Below are positions 1 through 6,994 of a DNA stretch of 22,807 nt, piece after piece. Source of the stretch: DASSFZ01 sp036514635 (GTDB lineage Bacteria; Chloroflexota; Anaerolineae; Fen-1058); NCBI GenBank assembly GCA_036514635.1, contig DATBWU010000211.1:1-22807 (forward strand), in the 5' to 3' direction. Both the position numbers and the translations under genes were made by a program. The notes beneath the pieces are model-generated. The model made no database searches. It was not told the DNA's origin and saw only the letters and a program-made list of their open reading frames with translations. How positions within the stretch are numbered: the stretch's first letter is position 1; each line of letters starts with the position of its first letter.

Positions 1-2
1 AC

Positions 3-797
3 CACATCGACGAGGTACTCATTGCGCTGCCTCTGCGCGCGCATCAAGCGCTGGTCGATCTCGTGCTCGAATTGCAGTCGCAGCCGGTGAGCATCCGGGT
101 CGTGCCCGACCTGTTCGATCTGGCCTTCGCCCGGACGCAGATCGAGGACATCGATGGGATTCCGCTCGTCGGCCTGCGCGATCCGGTCTTGACGCCGATC
201 CAGCGTGTCGTCAAACGCGCATTCGATCTGGTCGTCGGCTCGATGCTGTTGATCGTCTTCGCCGTGCCGATACTGATCATCGCTCTGGCGATCAAGCTCG
301 ACTCGCCCGGGCCGGCCATCTTCCGCCAGCGGCGAGCGGGCGAGAATAGCCGGCTGTTCGACATGCTCAAGTTCCGATCGATGGTCGAGGGCGCCGATCA
401 GCAATTGCTCGAATCGATCACCCGGCAGCCCGACGCGCATGACGACTTCAAGCGGCCCGACGATCCGCGCGTCACGCGGGTGGGGCGGTTCCTGCGCCAG
501 TTCAGCCTGGACGAGTTGCCGCAGTTATTCAACGTCTTGCACGGCGAGATGAGCCTGGTGGGGCCGCGACCGGAGCTGCCCTGGATCGTCGAGCGCTACG
601 CCGACTGGCAGCGCAAGCGCTTCGCCGTGCCGCAAGGCCTCACGGGCTGGTGGCAGGTGAACGGGCGCAGCGACAAGCCGCTGCAGGCCAAAGTGCGCGA
701 CGACCTCTACTACATCCAGAACTACTCCATTTTGCTCGACCTGCGCATCCTGTGGAAGACGATCGGCGCTGTGGTGAGACGCAAGGGCGCTTTTTGA
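3..797 (+). CDS. Polyprenyl-phosphate sugar phosphotransferase (initiating glycosyltransferase), 5'-truncated by window edge
   Basis: This is the C-terminal part of a bacterial sugar transferase that moves a sugar-1-phosphate from a nucleotide sugar to undecaprenyl phosphate, the first membrane step of polysaccharide assembly. The reading frame is open to the left edge: before the first possible GTG at 63 it already encodes HIDEVLIALP, a stretch typical of the regulatory region that precedes the catalytic domain in WcaJ/WbaP-like enzymes, so the true start lies upstream. A single membrane segment (around nt 225-290) follows KRAFDLVVG. The catalytic core then shows SPGPAIFRQRR, MLKFRSM, the DELPQLFNVL block, MSLVGPRPE, GLTGWWQVNGRS and a YYIQNYS-LLDLRILWKT end, all standard for the family. 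A short gap of 19 nt separates it from the next gene. The family is clear; the sugar specificity cannot be read from the sequence. Confidence 0.93.
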   Translation, partial: HIDEVLIALPLRAHQALVDLVLELQSQPVSIRVVPDLFDLAFARTQIEDIDGIPLVGLRDPVLTPIQRVVKRAFDLVVGSMLLIVFAVPILIIALAIKLDSPGPAIFRQRRAGENSRLFDMLKFRSMVEGADQQLLESITRQPDAHDDFKRPDDPRVTRVGRFLRQFSLDELPQLFNVLHGEMSLVGPRPELPWIVERYADWQRKRFAVPQGLTGWWQVNGRSDKPLQAKVRDDLYYIQNYSILLDLRILWKTIGAVVRRKGAF

Positions 798-816
798 TGC
801 GCCGCGTCGATAACGT

Positions 817-1842
817 ATGACGGCTCTTCGCTCGACACGATCCGCGTGGCTCACACTCCTCGCCGGTTGGGTTGTCAGCGCCGCTGGAGTCTGGCTGGTG
901 GTGCGGGCTGTGAACCCGGCCAGCGTCGGTCCTGCGCTGGCGAATGCCGATTACGCCTGGGTGCTCATCGCTATCGTGGTCGTCGGCCTGACCTTCATCA
1001 CTCGCACTGTGCGCTGGGCGATCTTGCTCCATCCGATCGTCTATCGCGGCACGACAATCACGGCGGCGATGCTGGTCGGGCAGACGCTGAACTTTCTCCT
1101 GCCGCTGCGTGCTGGCGATGTCTTGCGCTCTATCGCGCTGAGTCACGCGCCGGGCAGCAGCGTTGAGCGCGTGCTGGGCAGTGTGGCGATTGAGAAGGTG
1201 TGGGATTGGCTGATGCTCACGGCGCTTGTCTTAATCGTTGCGCTGATCGCGCCGCTGCCCGAGTGGTTCGTCGCGCCCGCTCGCAGTTTGGGCGTCGTCG
1301 CCGCGCTCGCACTGATCGGTCTCGGTGTAGTCTTGTCGCGACGACAGCAGGGTGTGCGCCTGCTCGATCGCCTGCTCATGCTGGGTCGCTTGCCCGAACG
1401 CTGGCGGCGCTCACTGGCCGAGCGCGCGAACCGCCTGCTCGACGGAATGGAGCCGCTGCGCCGCCGGAACGTGGCCTGGCGTGCGGGAGTGTGGTCGGCC
1501 ATCACCTGGCTGCTTGGCATTGTCACCAACGTGGCGGTGATGCGCGCCTTCGGCGTCGATTCGTGGCCGGCGGCGATGTTCCTGATGGCCGTGTTGATGG
1601 TCGGCGTGGCGCTGCCGCCGTCGATTGCGGCGCTGGGCATCTTCGAAGCACTGACCATGCTGGCACTGGGTGTGTTCGGTGTGCCAGTCGAAACGGCACT
1701 GGCGATCGGCGTGGCACTGCATTTAGTGATATTTGCTCCGGCGCTAGTGGTCGGATCGCTGCTGGCGGTTTGGGAACATCGGGCGGGCCGATTAAGCGTT
1801 TTGCCCTCTCGCACCTCGATGGATCCTGTCACGCATGATTGA
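817..1842 (+). CDS. Flippase-like integral membrane protein (lysylphosphatidylglycerol synthase TM-domain family, UPF0104)
   Basis: A 341-residue polytopic membrane protein with about eight hydrophobic segments. The first runs through WLTLLAGWVVSAAGVWLVV near the N terminus. The stretch NFLLPLRAGDVLR around residue 100 matches the conserved Leu-Pro-x-Arg-x-Gly-Asp-x-x-Arg signature of the LPG_synthase_TM / AglD family. Proteins of this family next to glycosyltransferases are usually annotated as flippase-like, but the transported lipid is rarely known. The ATG at 817 follows the sugar phosphotransferase by 19 nt, and the end overlaps the next gene by 8 nt, so the three genes are probably one transcript with coupled translation. 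A role in lipid-linked glycan handling is inferred from context; family assignment rests on topology and the one motif. Confidence 0.82.
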   Translation: MTALRSTRSAWLTLLAGWVVSAAGVWLVVRAVNPASVGPALANADYAWVLIAIVVVGLTFITRTVRWAILLHPIVYRGTTITAAMLVGQTLNFLLPLRAGDVLRSIALSHAPGSSVERVLGSVAIEKVWDWLMLTALVLIVALIAPLPEWFVAPARSLGVVAALALIGLGVVLSRRQQGVRLLDRLLMLGRLPERWRRSLAERANRLLDGMEPLRRRNVAWRAGVWSAITWLLGIVTNVAVMRAFGVDSWPAAMFLMAVLMVGVALPPSIAALGIFEALTMLALGVFGVPVETALAIGVALHLVIFAPALVVGSLLAVWEHRAGRLSVLPSRTSMDPVTHD

Positions 1843-2863
1843 GTATTCCGTCATTGTTCCGGTGTACAACGGCGTGAGGGTGTTGCCGCGCTGCCTGTTG
1901 GCGCTGACGCAGCAATCGATCGACCCTGCCCGTTATGAGATTATCGTCGTCGATGACGGATCGGCAGATGAGACGGTGGCCGTGGCCGAGCGGCTGCTGG
2001 TGGCACATCCGCACGCGCACGTCATTCGAGCGGCACACGGCGGGCCGGCGGCCGCGCGAAACGCGGGTGCGCAGACCGCAGCGGGCGGCGTGTTGCTGTT
2101 CACCGATGCCGACTGCGAACCTGCGCCGGATTGGATCGAGTCTTTAGTGCGCGCGTTCGACGACGCAGGCGTGGTCGGTGTCAAAGGGGCTTATCGCACG
2201 CGGCAGGCTTCACTCGTCGCGCGCTTCGTCCAGCAAGAATATCAGGACAAATACGACCGGATGATGCGGCAGTCGCGGATCGATTTCATCGACACGTACT
2301 CGGCGGCGTATCGTCGTGATGCGTTTCTTGCCGCAGGCGGGTTCGACACGGCGTACACAACCGCCTCGGTGGAAGATCAAGAACTGTCCTTCCGGCTTGC
2401 GGCCCAGGGGCATCGCCTGGTGTTTGTGCCCGACGCAATTGTTTACCATCAACACGATTCCACGCCGATGGAATACCTGCGGCGCAAGTACGGCATCGGC
2501 TACTGGAAGGCCTTGCTGCTGCGCAGTCACCCCGATAAAGCCGTGCGCGACTCGCATACGCCGCAAGTGATTAAGGCGCAGATGGGGCTGCTGGCGGTGG
2601 CGATCAGCGTGTCGGTCTTGACGGTGTTCGTGCGTGGGTTGGCTGGCTGGTTGGTTGGTTGGCTGGTTGGATCGTGGCTGCTGTTGTTTGCGACGATGCT
2701 GCCCATGCTGCTGAAGATCGCCCGGCGCGATCCGGCGGTGGTGTGGATTGCGCCGGGGATGATTGTGTTGCGCGCATTGGGTTTGGGTATCGGGCTGCTC
2801 CTGGGGATGATTCGATTCAGTCTGCGCTCGGCCCCGGCGCGCGCTTCTGATGCACGCTATTAA
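1835..2863 (+). CDS. Family 2 glycosyltransferase with C-terminal membrane segments
   Basis: A 342-residue GT-A fold glycosyltransferase. It begins YSVIVPVYNG, has the nucleotide-binding VVDDGSADE at residues 38-46, the metal-binding DAD at 91-93 (LLFTDADCEP), and a SVEDQELSFRL block around 178-188 with the acidic catalytic-base region. A C-terminal half of two to three hydrophobic segments (about residues 247-285 and 300-332) would hold it on the inner face of the membrane, as in many processive or lipid-acceptor GT2 enzymes. The start ATG lies inside the end of the flippase-like gene (8 nt overlap). The membrane-segment coding region contains eight GGYT tetranucleotides in a row at 2637-2668, which is unusual. 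Donor and acceptor sugars are unknown. Confidence 0.9.
   Translation: MIEYSVIVPVYNGVRVLPRCLLALTQQSIDPARYEIIVVDDGSADETVAVAERLLVAHPHAHVIRAAHGGPAAARNAGAQTAAGGVLLFTDADCEPAPDWIESLVRAFDDAGVVGVKGAYRTRQASLVARFVQQEYQDKYDRMMRQSRIDFIDTYSAAYRRDAFLAAGGFDTAYTTASVEDQELSFRLAAQGHRLVFVPDAIVYHQHDSTPMEYLRRKYGIGYWKALLLRSHPDKAVRDSHTPQVIKAQMGLLAVAISVSVLTVFVRGLAGWLVGWLVGSWLLLFATMLPMLLKIARRDPAVVWIAPGMIVLRALGLGIGLLLGMIRFSLRSAPARASDARY
2637..2668 (+). repeat. Eight tandem GGYT tetranucleotides inside the GT2 gene
   Basis: From 2637 the sequence reads as eight consecutive four-base units of the form GGTT or GGCT, including three identical GGTT units at 2649-2660. It encodes the Gly/Leu/Ala/Trp/Val-rich start of a membrane segment. 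Because the unit is not a multiple of three, loss or gain of one unit would shift the frame. The units are not all identical, which lowers the expected slippage rate. Confidence 0.75.
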
Positions 2864-2883
2864 GTTAGGAGTTGCGCACTTGA

Positions 2884-2950
2884 ACCGCAGAGGACGCAAA
2901 GAGCGCAGAGAAATCCCAGTTTCCTTTGCGCCCTTTGCGCTCTTTGCGGT
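2884..2950. repeat. Imperfect intergenic palindrome made of three 9-nt units per arm
   Basis: This occupies the 129-nt gap between the GT2 and DUF2723 genes. The left arm, 2884-2910, pairs with the right arm, 2924-2950, at 22 of 27 positions around a 13-nt loop; all five mismatches are purine transitions. Each arm is itself periodic: from 2886 the unit CGCARAGRR occurs three times at 9-nt spacing, and from 2924 the unit CTTTGCGSY occurs three times. I recall near-identical strings (the CGCAGAGGACGCAAAGAG type) as dispersed intergenic repeats in many environmental bacteria, Chloroflexota included; that is recollection, not a search. No oligo-T tract follows, so it is not an obvious terminator, although a stem-loop could still protect or end the upstream mRNA. 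Confidence 0.8.
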
Positions 2951-2992
2951 GAAAAGATTCTCGGCTGCGTAAGTCTTATAAGTGAATCTCTC

Positions 2993-4453
2993 GTGGAGCG
3001 TCATCGCCCAACCTCTGCTCTGGTCGCTGCTGGAGTTGTGTTCGTTGCAGCACTCAGCCTCTATCTGCTGACCCTTGCGCCGACGATCAGTTGGGCGCAT
3101 CGCGGCACCGACGGCGGCGATCTGATCGCCGCTGCGGCGACGCTCGGCAGCGCGCATCCGCCCGGTTATCCCACCTATGTCCTGATAGGCCATCTCTTCG
3201 CGCAGCTCCCGATCGGCGATGTCGCCTACCGGCTCAACTTGATGTCGGCATTCTGCATGGCGCTGGCCGCCGGGCTGACGACGCTGGGCATTGCACGAGT
3301 TGCGCGCACGGCTCATCCATCTGGGGCGTTGAGCGCGGCATTCGGCGGACTGACCTTTGCTGTCGCGCCGGCGGTGTGGAGCCAGGCTGTCATCGCCGAG
3401 GTTCACGCGCTCAATGCGTTGTGCGTAGCAGCAGTCATGTGCTTGATCACTCCCGCCCTGCTGCGCCGTGAACCGGCCTCGACTCGCACGCTGGCGAGTG
3501 CGGCCGGTGTCTGGGGCTTGGGGTTAGGCAACTCGTTGACCATCGCCGCGCTCGCGCCGATGATGCTGGTTGCGTGGCGGCGCTCGCCAGGCAAGAGGCA
3601 GGCCGCCGCTGCTTTCGCTTTAGGGTTGAGCGTATACGCCTTCATTCCGATCCGCGCGGCGATGTCCCCGCCGATCCATTGGGGTGACGCGACCAATCTG
3701 TCGAATCTCGTTTCGCTCGTCACCGCCGAACTCTACCGTCCCTACGTGTTCGGCTTGCCGCTTGGTCAGTATCCAACCCGGTTGATCGCATTCGCGCAGA
3801 TGGCCGTCGCGCAGTTCGGGTGGCCGGGCGTGCTCATTGGCGCGTGGGGCATGCTTCGCGCGCTGCCCGGCAGATCGCACTGGCGTTCGATCGTCGCAAC
3901 AGTGGCGTTGTACGCGATCTTCGCAGTCGGCTACAATGCGGCAGACTCAGACCTGTATCTGATTCCGGTCTGGCTGTTCGGCGTGTGGGTGATTGCAAAC
4001 GGTGCGCTCGATCTGCTTGAGCGCACGGGTCATCGGGTTGGGGAGCGGATGGCTATCGGGCTATTCGCGATGTTGATCGCGTTGGGGCCGGGTGTCATCG
4101 TCATCACGCAATGGGCCTCGATCGACGCGAGCCGCGATCGGCGCGCAGAGGCGTTCGCGCAAGCGGTATGGGTTGCCGCGCCGCCGAATGCAATCCTGGT
4201 GACCGCCAGCGATGCCCACACGTTCACCTTGTGGTATTATCGGCTCGTCGAAGGGCGGCGGCCAGATGTGGCCGTCGTCGATGTGCGGCTGGCCGGTTAT
4301 GCCTGGTACGTGCCAATGCTGGTTGCGCAGGGTAATGCTCCGCACTTACCTCCTGTAGATCCGGAGGATACTTGGCTCGCGCGTCTGAAAGCCGCCAACC
4401 CCAGCCGGCAGGTGTGCCGGATCGATCCTCTCACGCAAGCGGTGCAGTGTTGA
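2993..4453 (+). CDS. DUF2723 family multi-spanning membrane protein (probable GT-C type glycosyltransferase)
   Basis: A 486-residue membrane protein whose N-terminal half matches the DUF2723 family: LYLLTLAPTISW, then GTDGGDLIAAAATLG and the hallmark AHPPGYPTYVLIGHLF at residues 54-69, followed by LPIGDVAYRLNLMSA. These first-loop acidic residues and the HPPGYP motif sit where GT-C enzymes (PMT/Stt3-like) bind lipid-linked donors, so transfer of a sugar from a polyprenyl-phosphate carrier outside the membrane is the likely role. About ten hydrophobic segments follow, then a soluble tail with ILVTASDAHTFTLWYYRLVEG and RPDVAVVD, also typical of the family. Family members often exceed 700 residues; this one is short at the C terminus. 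The GTG start at 2993 has no clear ribosome-binding site and is uncertain. The end overlaps the next gene. Confidence 0.83.
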   Translation: MERHRPTSALVAAGVVFVAALSLYLLTLAPTISWAHRGTDGGDLIAAAATLGSAHPPGYPTYVLIGHLFAQLPIGDVAYRLNLMSAFCMALAAGLTTLGIARVARTAHPSGALSAAFGGLTFAVAPAVWSQAVIAEVHALNALCVAAVMCLITPALLRREPASTRTLASAAGVWGLGLGNSLTIAALAPMMLVAWRRSPGKRQAAAAFALGLSVYAFIPIRAAMSPPIHWGDATNLSNLVSLVTAELYRPYVFGLPLGQYPTRLIAFAQMAVAQFGWPGVLIGAWGMLRALPGRSHWRSIVATVALYAIFAVGYNAADSDLYLIPVWLFGVWVIANGALDLLERTGHRVGERMAIGLFAMLIALGPGVIVITQWASIDASRDRRAEAFAQAVWVAAPPNAILVTASDAHTFTLWYYRLVEGRRPDVAVVDVRLAGYAWYVPMLVAQGNAPHLPPVDPEDTWLARLKAANPSRQVCRIDPLTQAVQC

Positions 4454-6429
4454 GCGCAGCCACTCGCCCTTCATCACCTGTCAAGCAGTTACGGCGCGCG
4501 TTGCGGCGGCGATGGCTTCTCGTCATTGTCGCGGCAATTGTGCTGGCGTGGCTTGTGTTGATTGCGCGAGATGCGCTGGCGCTGCGCGCCGACTGGCAGG
4601 CGTTGCAGGCCGACCTTGAAGCGCTAGATACTGCATCGCTCGATTTGCCGAGGTTACATCAACGCGTCGCGTCGATGCGCGACAACCTGGCTGCACTGCG
4701 CAGCCACGCCGGCCCGCTCGTGTCGGCTGCACCTGCGCTGGGTTGGCTGCCGGGTATCGGTGGGGATGTGCGGTCCGCGCCAGCGCTGCTGGATATGGCG
4801 GCTGAGTTGCTGGAAGGCGGTGAGCGCGCGCTGAGCGTCTTAGCGCCGCTGTGGCCCCCAATAGCCGGCGAGGGTGAATCGGCGATTGAGTCGATCGTGC
4901 GTGGGCTGGACGCGGCTCGCCCGGATCTTCTGGCGGTGCAGGAACATGTCGAACGCGCGATAGCCATTCGGCAGCAGATCGATGCCTCCCGCCTGTCCGA
5001 TTCCGTACGGTCGCTGCTCGACCGGTTCGACAGGGCCGTGCCCCTGTTGCGCACGGGAGCGGCGTTGTTGCCGCTCGTGCCTCAACTGCTGGGCGTCGAT
5101 CGCTCGCGTACGTATCTCATTCTGATCCAGAACGAGGACGAGTTGAGGCCGACAGGTGGATTTTTGAGCGCCGTCGCCCGCGTGACGCTGGACGCCGGTC
5201 GGATCGTGACGATGACCGTCAGCGATGCCTACACGGTGGACGATTTCAGCAAGCCATACGGCGATCCACCCGCGCCGCTGCGCGACTATATGGGGTCGGA
5301 ATTGTGGGTGTTTCGCGATAGCAATTGGTCGCCCGATTTCCCCACTTCGGCCCGCAAGGCGATTGAGTTATACACGTACACGCAAGGCGGCAGGATCGAC
5401 GGCGCGATTGCATTAAATCAGCATGTCGTTGAAGCAGTGGTGGCCGGCCTGGGTTCTATCTCGATCGTGTCGGGTGATCCGCCGGTGACCGCCGATACAA
5501 TTCGAGCCTATATGCGGTCCGCCTGGGCGCCATCCGATCAAGTCGATGCGGCCCAATGGCTGGAGGAGCGCAAGGACTTCATGAGCCGGCTGGCACAAGC
5601 GGTGTTGGATCGCGTTTTGAACAGCGGCGATCAAACCGACTGGCCGGCCTTGGGCCGCGCGCTGCTTGGCGTGTTGCGCAGCCGTGATCTGCAGGTCTAC
5701 CTAGTGGACGACTCTCTGGCGCAACCGATCGCTCGCGCCGGCTGGGCCGGTGCGGTGCGACCGACAGACGGCGACTATCTAATGGTCGTAGATGCGAACC
5801 TGGGGTTCAATAAGGTCAATGCGTTGATGCACCAGTCGATCGCTTATTCGGTGACGCTCGGCGCGGATCGATCGAGCACGGCCGAGTTGGAGGTAGATTA
5901 CGCGCATAGCGGTGCGGCTGCCGATGGCTGTGTTCATGCAGTGCCCAGTTACGGTCTGGACGTCACGTATGAAGCCTTGATTCAGCAGTGTTACTGGGAT
6001 TACCAGCGTGTGCTCGTGCCGGCCGGGGCGGAGTTGATCGATGCGACTCATTATCCCATCGGCGCAGATCAGTTAATCACACGCCGAGCCTTCGACGGAG
6101 TACCCCTGGTCGCAATCGATCTCGACAAGACGGTGTTCGAGACAATGTTACTTGTCGAGCGTGGTCAGCGCCGAGAAACACGCTTGCGCTATGCCTTGCC
6201 TCAGAATATCATCAAGATGGATGACAACCGGGGCGTCTATCATTTGCTCATTCAGAAGCAGCCCGGCGCGGGTATATGGCCCGTATCGGTAACTGTCGTG
6301 TGGCCGGCGGGCTGGCAACTTGCGCAATCCGATCCCGAACCCAGCGTGACCAACGGCGACTCAGCCATGTTCCAGATGCAATTAGATGCGGATCGAGAAG
6401 TCGTTCTTGGTTTCGATCTGACCCCGTGA
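4447..6429 (+). CDS. DUF4012 domain-containing membrane-anchored protein
   Basis: A 660-residue protein with one N-terminal membrane segment (RRRWLLVIVAAIVLAWLVLIA, about residues 21-41), a helical extracytoplasmic stretch, and the DUF4012 core from about residue 228: IQNEDELRPTGGFLSA, VSDAYTVDDFSKPYGDPP, FRDSNWSPDFPTSA and GAIALNQHVVEAVVAGLG. The function of DUF4012 is not established; such proteins recur in polysaccharide loci of Chloroflexota and related bacteria. I chose GTG at 4447, which overlaps the previous stop in GTGTTGA; the frame is open back to a TTG at 4372, but that would force an 82-nt overlap and a non-conserved leader, and TTG 4450 is also possible. Predicted membrane-tethered with the bulk outside the cytoplasm, and probably co-translated with the DUF2723 gene. 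Confidence 0.86.
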   Translation: MLSAATRPSSPVKQLRRALRRRWLLVIVAAIVLAWLVLIARDALALRADWQALQADLEALDTASLDLPRLHQRVASMRDNLAALRSHAGPLVSAAPALGWLPGIGGDVRSAPALLDMAAELLEGGERALSVLAPLWPPIAGEGESAIESIVRGLDAARPDLLAVQEHVERAIAIRQQIDASRLSDSVRSLLDRFDRAVPLLRTGAALLPLVPQLLGVDRSRTYLILIQNEDELRPTGGFLSAVARVTLDAGRIVTMTVSDAYTVDDFSKPYGDPPAPLRDYMGSELWVFRDSNWSPDFPTSARKAIELYTYTQGGRIDGAIALNQHVVEAVVAGLGSISIVSGDPPVTADTIRAYMRSAWAPSDQVDAAQWLEERKDFMSRLAQAVLDRVLNSGDQTDWPALGRALLGVLRSRDLQVYLVDDSLAQPIARAGWAGAVRPTDGDYLMVVDANLGFNKVNALMHQSIAYSVTLGADRSSTAELEVDYAHSGAAADGCVHAVPSYGLDVTYEALIQQCYWDYQRVLVPAGAELIDATHYPIGADQLITRRAFDGVPLVAIDLDKTVFETMLLVERGQRRETRLRYALPQNIIKMDDNRGVYHLLIQKQPGAGIWPVSVTVVWPAGWQLAQSDPEPSVTNGDSAMFQMQLDADREVVLGFDLTP

Positions 6430-6467
6430 GTTGTTCGTAAACCCGTCCGTGGGTGAGGCAGGCAATG

Positions 6468-6476
6468 TGTTATACT
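6468..6476 (+). promoter_or_regulatory. Candidate extended -10 promoter for the small exported protein
   Basis: The sequence TGTTATACT has the TGn extension joined to a TATACT hexamer (five of six matches to TATAAT). It lies 36 nt before the ATG at 6513. No convincing -35 hexamer is present 16-18 nt upstream, which is acceptable for an extended -10 element but keeps this tentative. Confidence 0.4.
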
Positions 6477-6512
6477 TGCTCCCCATATTCGGGCCTCGCC
6501 GGAAAGGAGTCT

Positions 6513-6866
6513 ATGCGAACAAAGACCAAGATATCCTGGGCGATTGTAGCCTTATTGGCACTGGCCGCTCTGGCCGATATAGCCGGGCCTGTGAGCTGGG
6601 CCGCCAGCGATCCATCGCTGGTGGGCCAGACCGTTCCGACAAGGACGCCTTCGCCAGGCCCGGCGACGCCGTTACCGCCTTCGCCTGAACCTCCGACGCC
6701 TACGCCCGCCGATGTAGCTCTGGTCACTCCCACGATCGTGCTCTTGCCCGAGTCAGGTAGCACTGCAGAGGGGCCGTGGCCGGTGTTGGGCACAGCGGGT
6801 CTCGTTGTGGTCGCCCTGGCATGGTCGATCCGGCGTGTGCGCCGCCAATCCAGAGTGGGCCGATAG
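6513..6866 (+). CDS. Small exported protein with Pro/Thr linker and LPESG-TM-Arg tail (sortase-like signal candidate)
   Basis: A 117-residue protein I do not recognise as a named family. Starting at ATG 6513, just after AAAGGAG (6503-6509), it has a basic N terminus (MRTKTK), a hydrophobic signal segment ending near GPVSWAAS, a low-complexity linker rich in Pro and Thr (TPSPGPATPLPPSPEPPTPTP), then LPESG, a second hydrophobic segment (VLGTAGLVVVALAWSI) and a basic tail RRVRRQSRVGR. The order LPxSG, hydrophobic stretch, positive tail resembles a sortase sorting signal, but the gap between motif and membrane segment is slightly long and no sortase is seen in the window. It could equally be a simple two-TM anchored stalk. 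An in-frame extension back to 6453 lacks a ribosome-binding site and is not used. Confidence 0.72.
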   Translation: MRTKTKISWAIVALLALAALADIAGPVSWAASDPSLVGQTVPTRTPSPGPATPLPPSPEPPTPTPADVALVTPTIVLLPESGSTAEGPWPVLGTAGLVVVALAWSIRRVRRQSRVGR

Positions 6867-6910
6867 CCGCTTTGCCGAGAGGGGCCGGTGATTATTCACA
6901 AATGCTCCAC

Positions 6911-6928
6911 GCCCGCGCCCTCGCGGGC
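6911..6928. other. GC-only hairpin (7-bp stem, 4-nt loop) in the gap before the propeller gene
   Basis: GCCCGCG at 6911-6917 pairs perfectly with CGCGGGC at 6922-6928 around the loop CCCT. It stands in the 128-nt gap between the small exported protein and the propeller gene. There is no T tract after it, so it is not a canonical intrinsic terminator; an attenuating or mRNA-stabilising role is possible, as is chance in GC-rich DNA. Confidence 0.4.
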
Positions 6929-6994
6929 CGTCCACGAGGACGCAGACGGAGAGCTATCGAGATGTGTGTAATCACCAGCGAAGGAGGTGTTGAC

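Noticed and set aside
2886..2950. Short regular repeats as a CRISPR array
   Set aside because: The units are 9 nt, contiguous and without spacers, and the halves are inverted; no cas gene is near.
2210..3406. 398-codon open frame on the minus strand
   Set aside because: It is Arg/Gln/His-rich, crosses two real genes and the intergenic palindrome, and has no recognisable domain; typical of antisense frames in high-GC DNA.
6431..6688. 85-codon plus-strand frame overlapping the small exported protein
   Set aside because: It is in another frame from the gene with a signal segment and ribosome-binding site, and contains no motif of its own.
6776..6994. Long upstream extension of the propeller reading frame
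   Set aside because: It overlaps the end of the previous gene and bypasses the near-perfect Shine-Dalgarno at 6981-6988, after which ATG 6995 begins a normal signal peptide.
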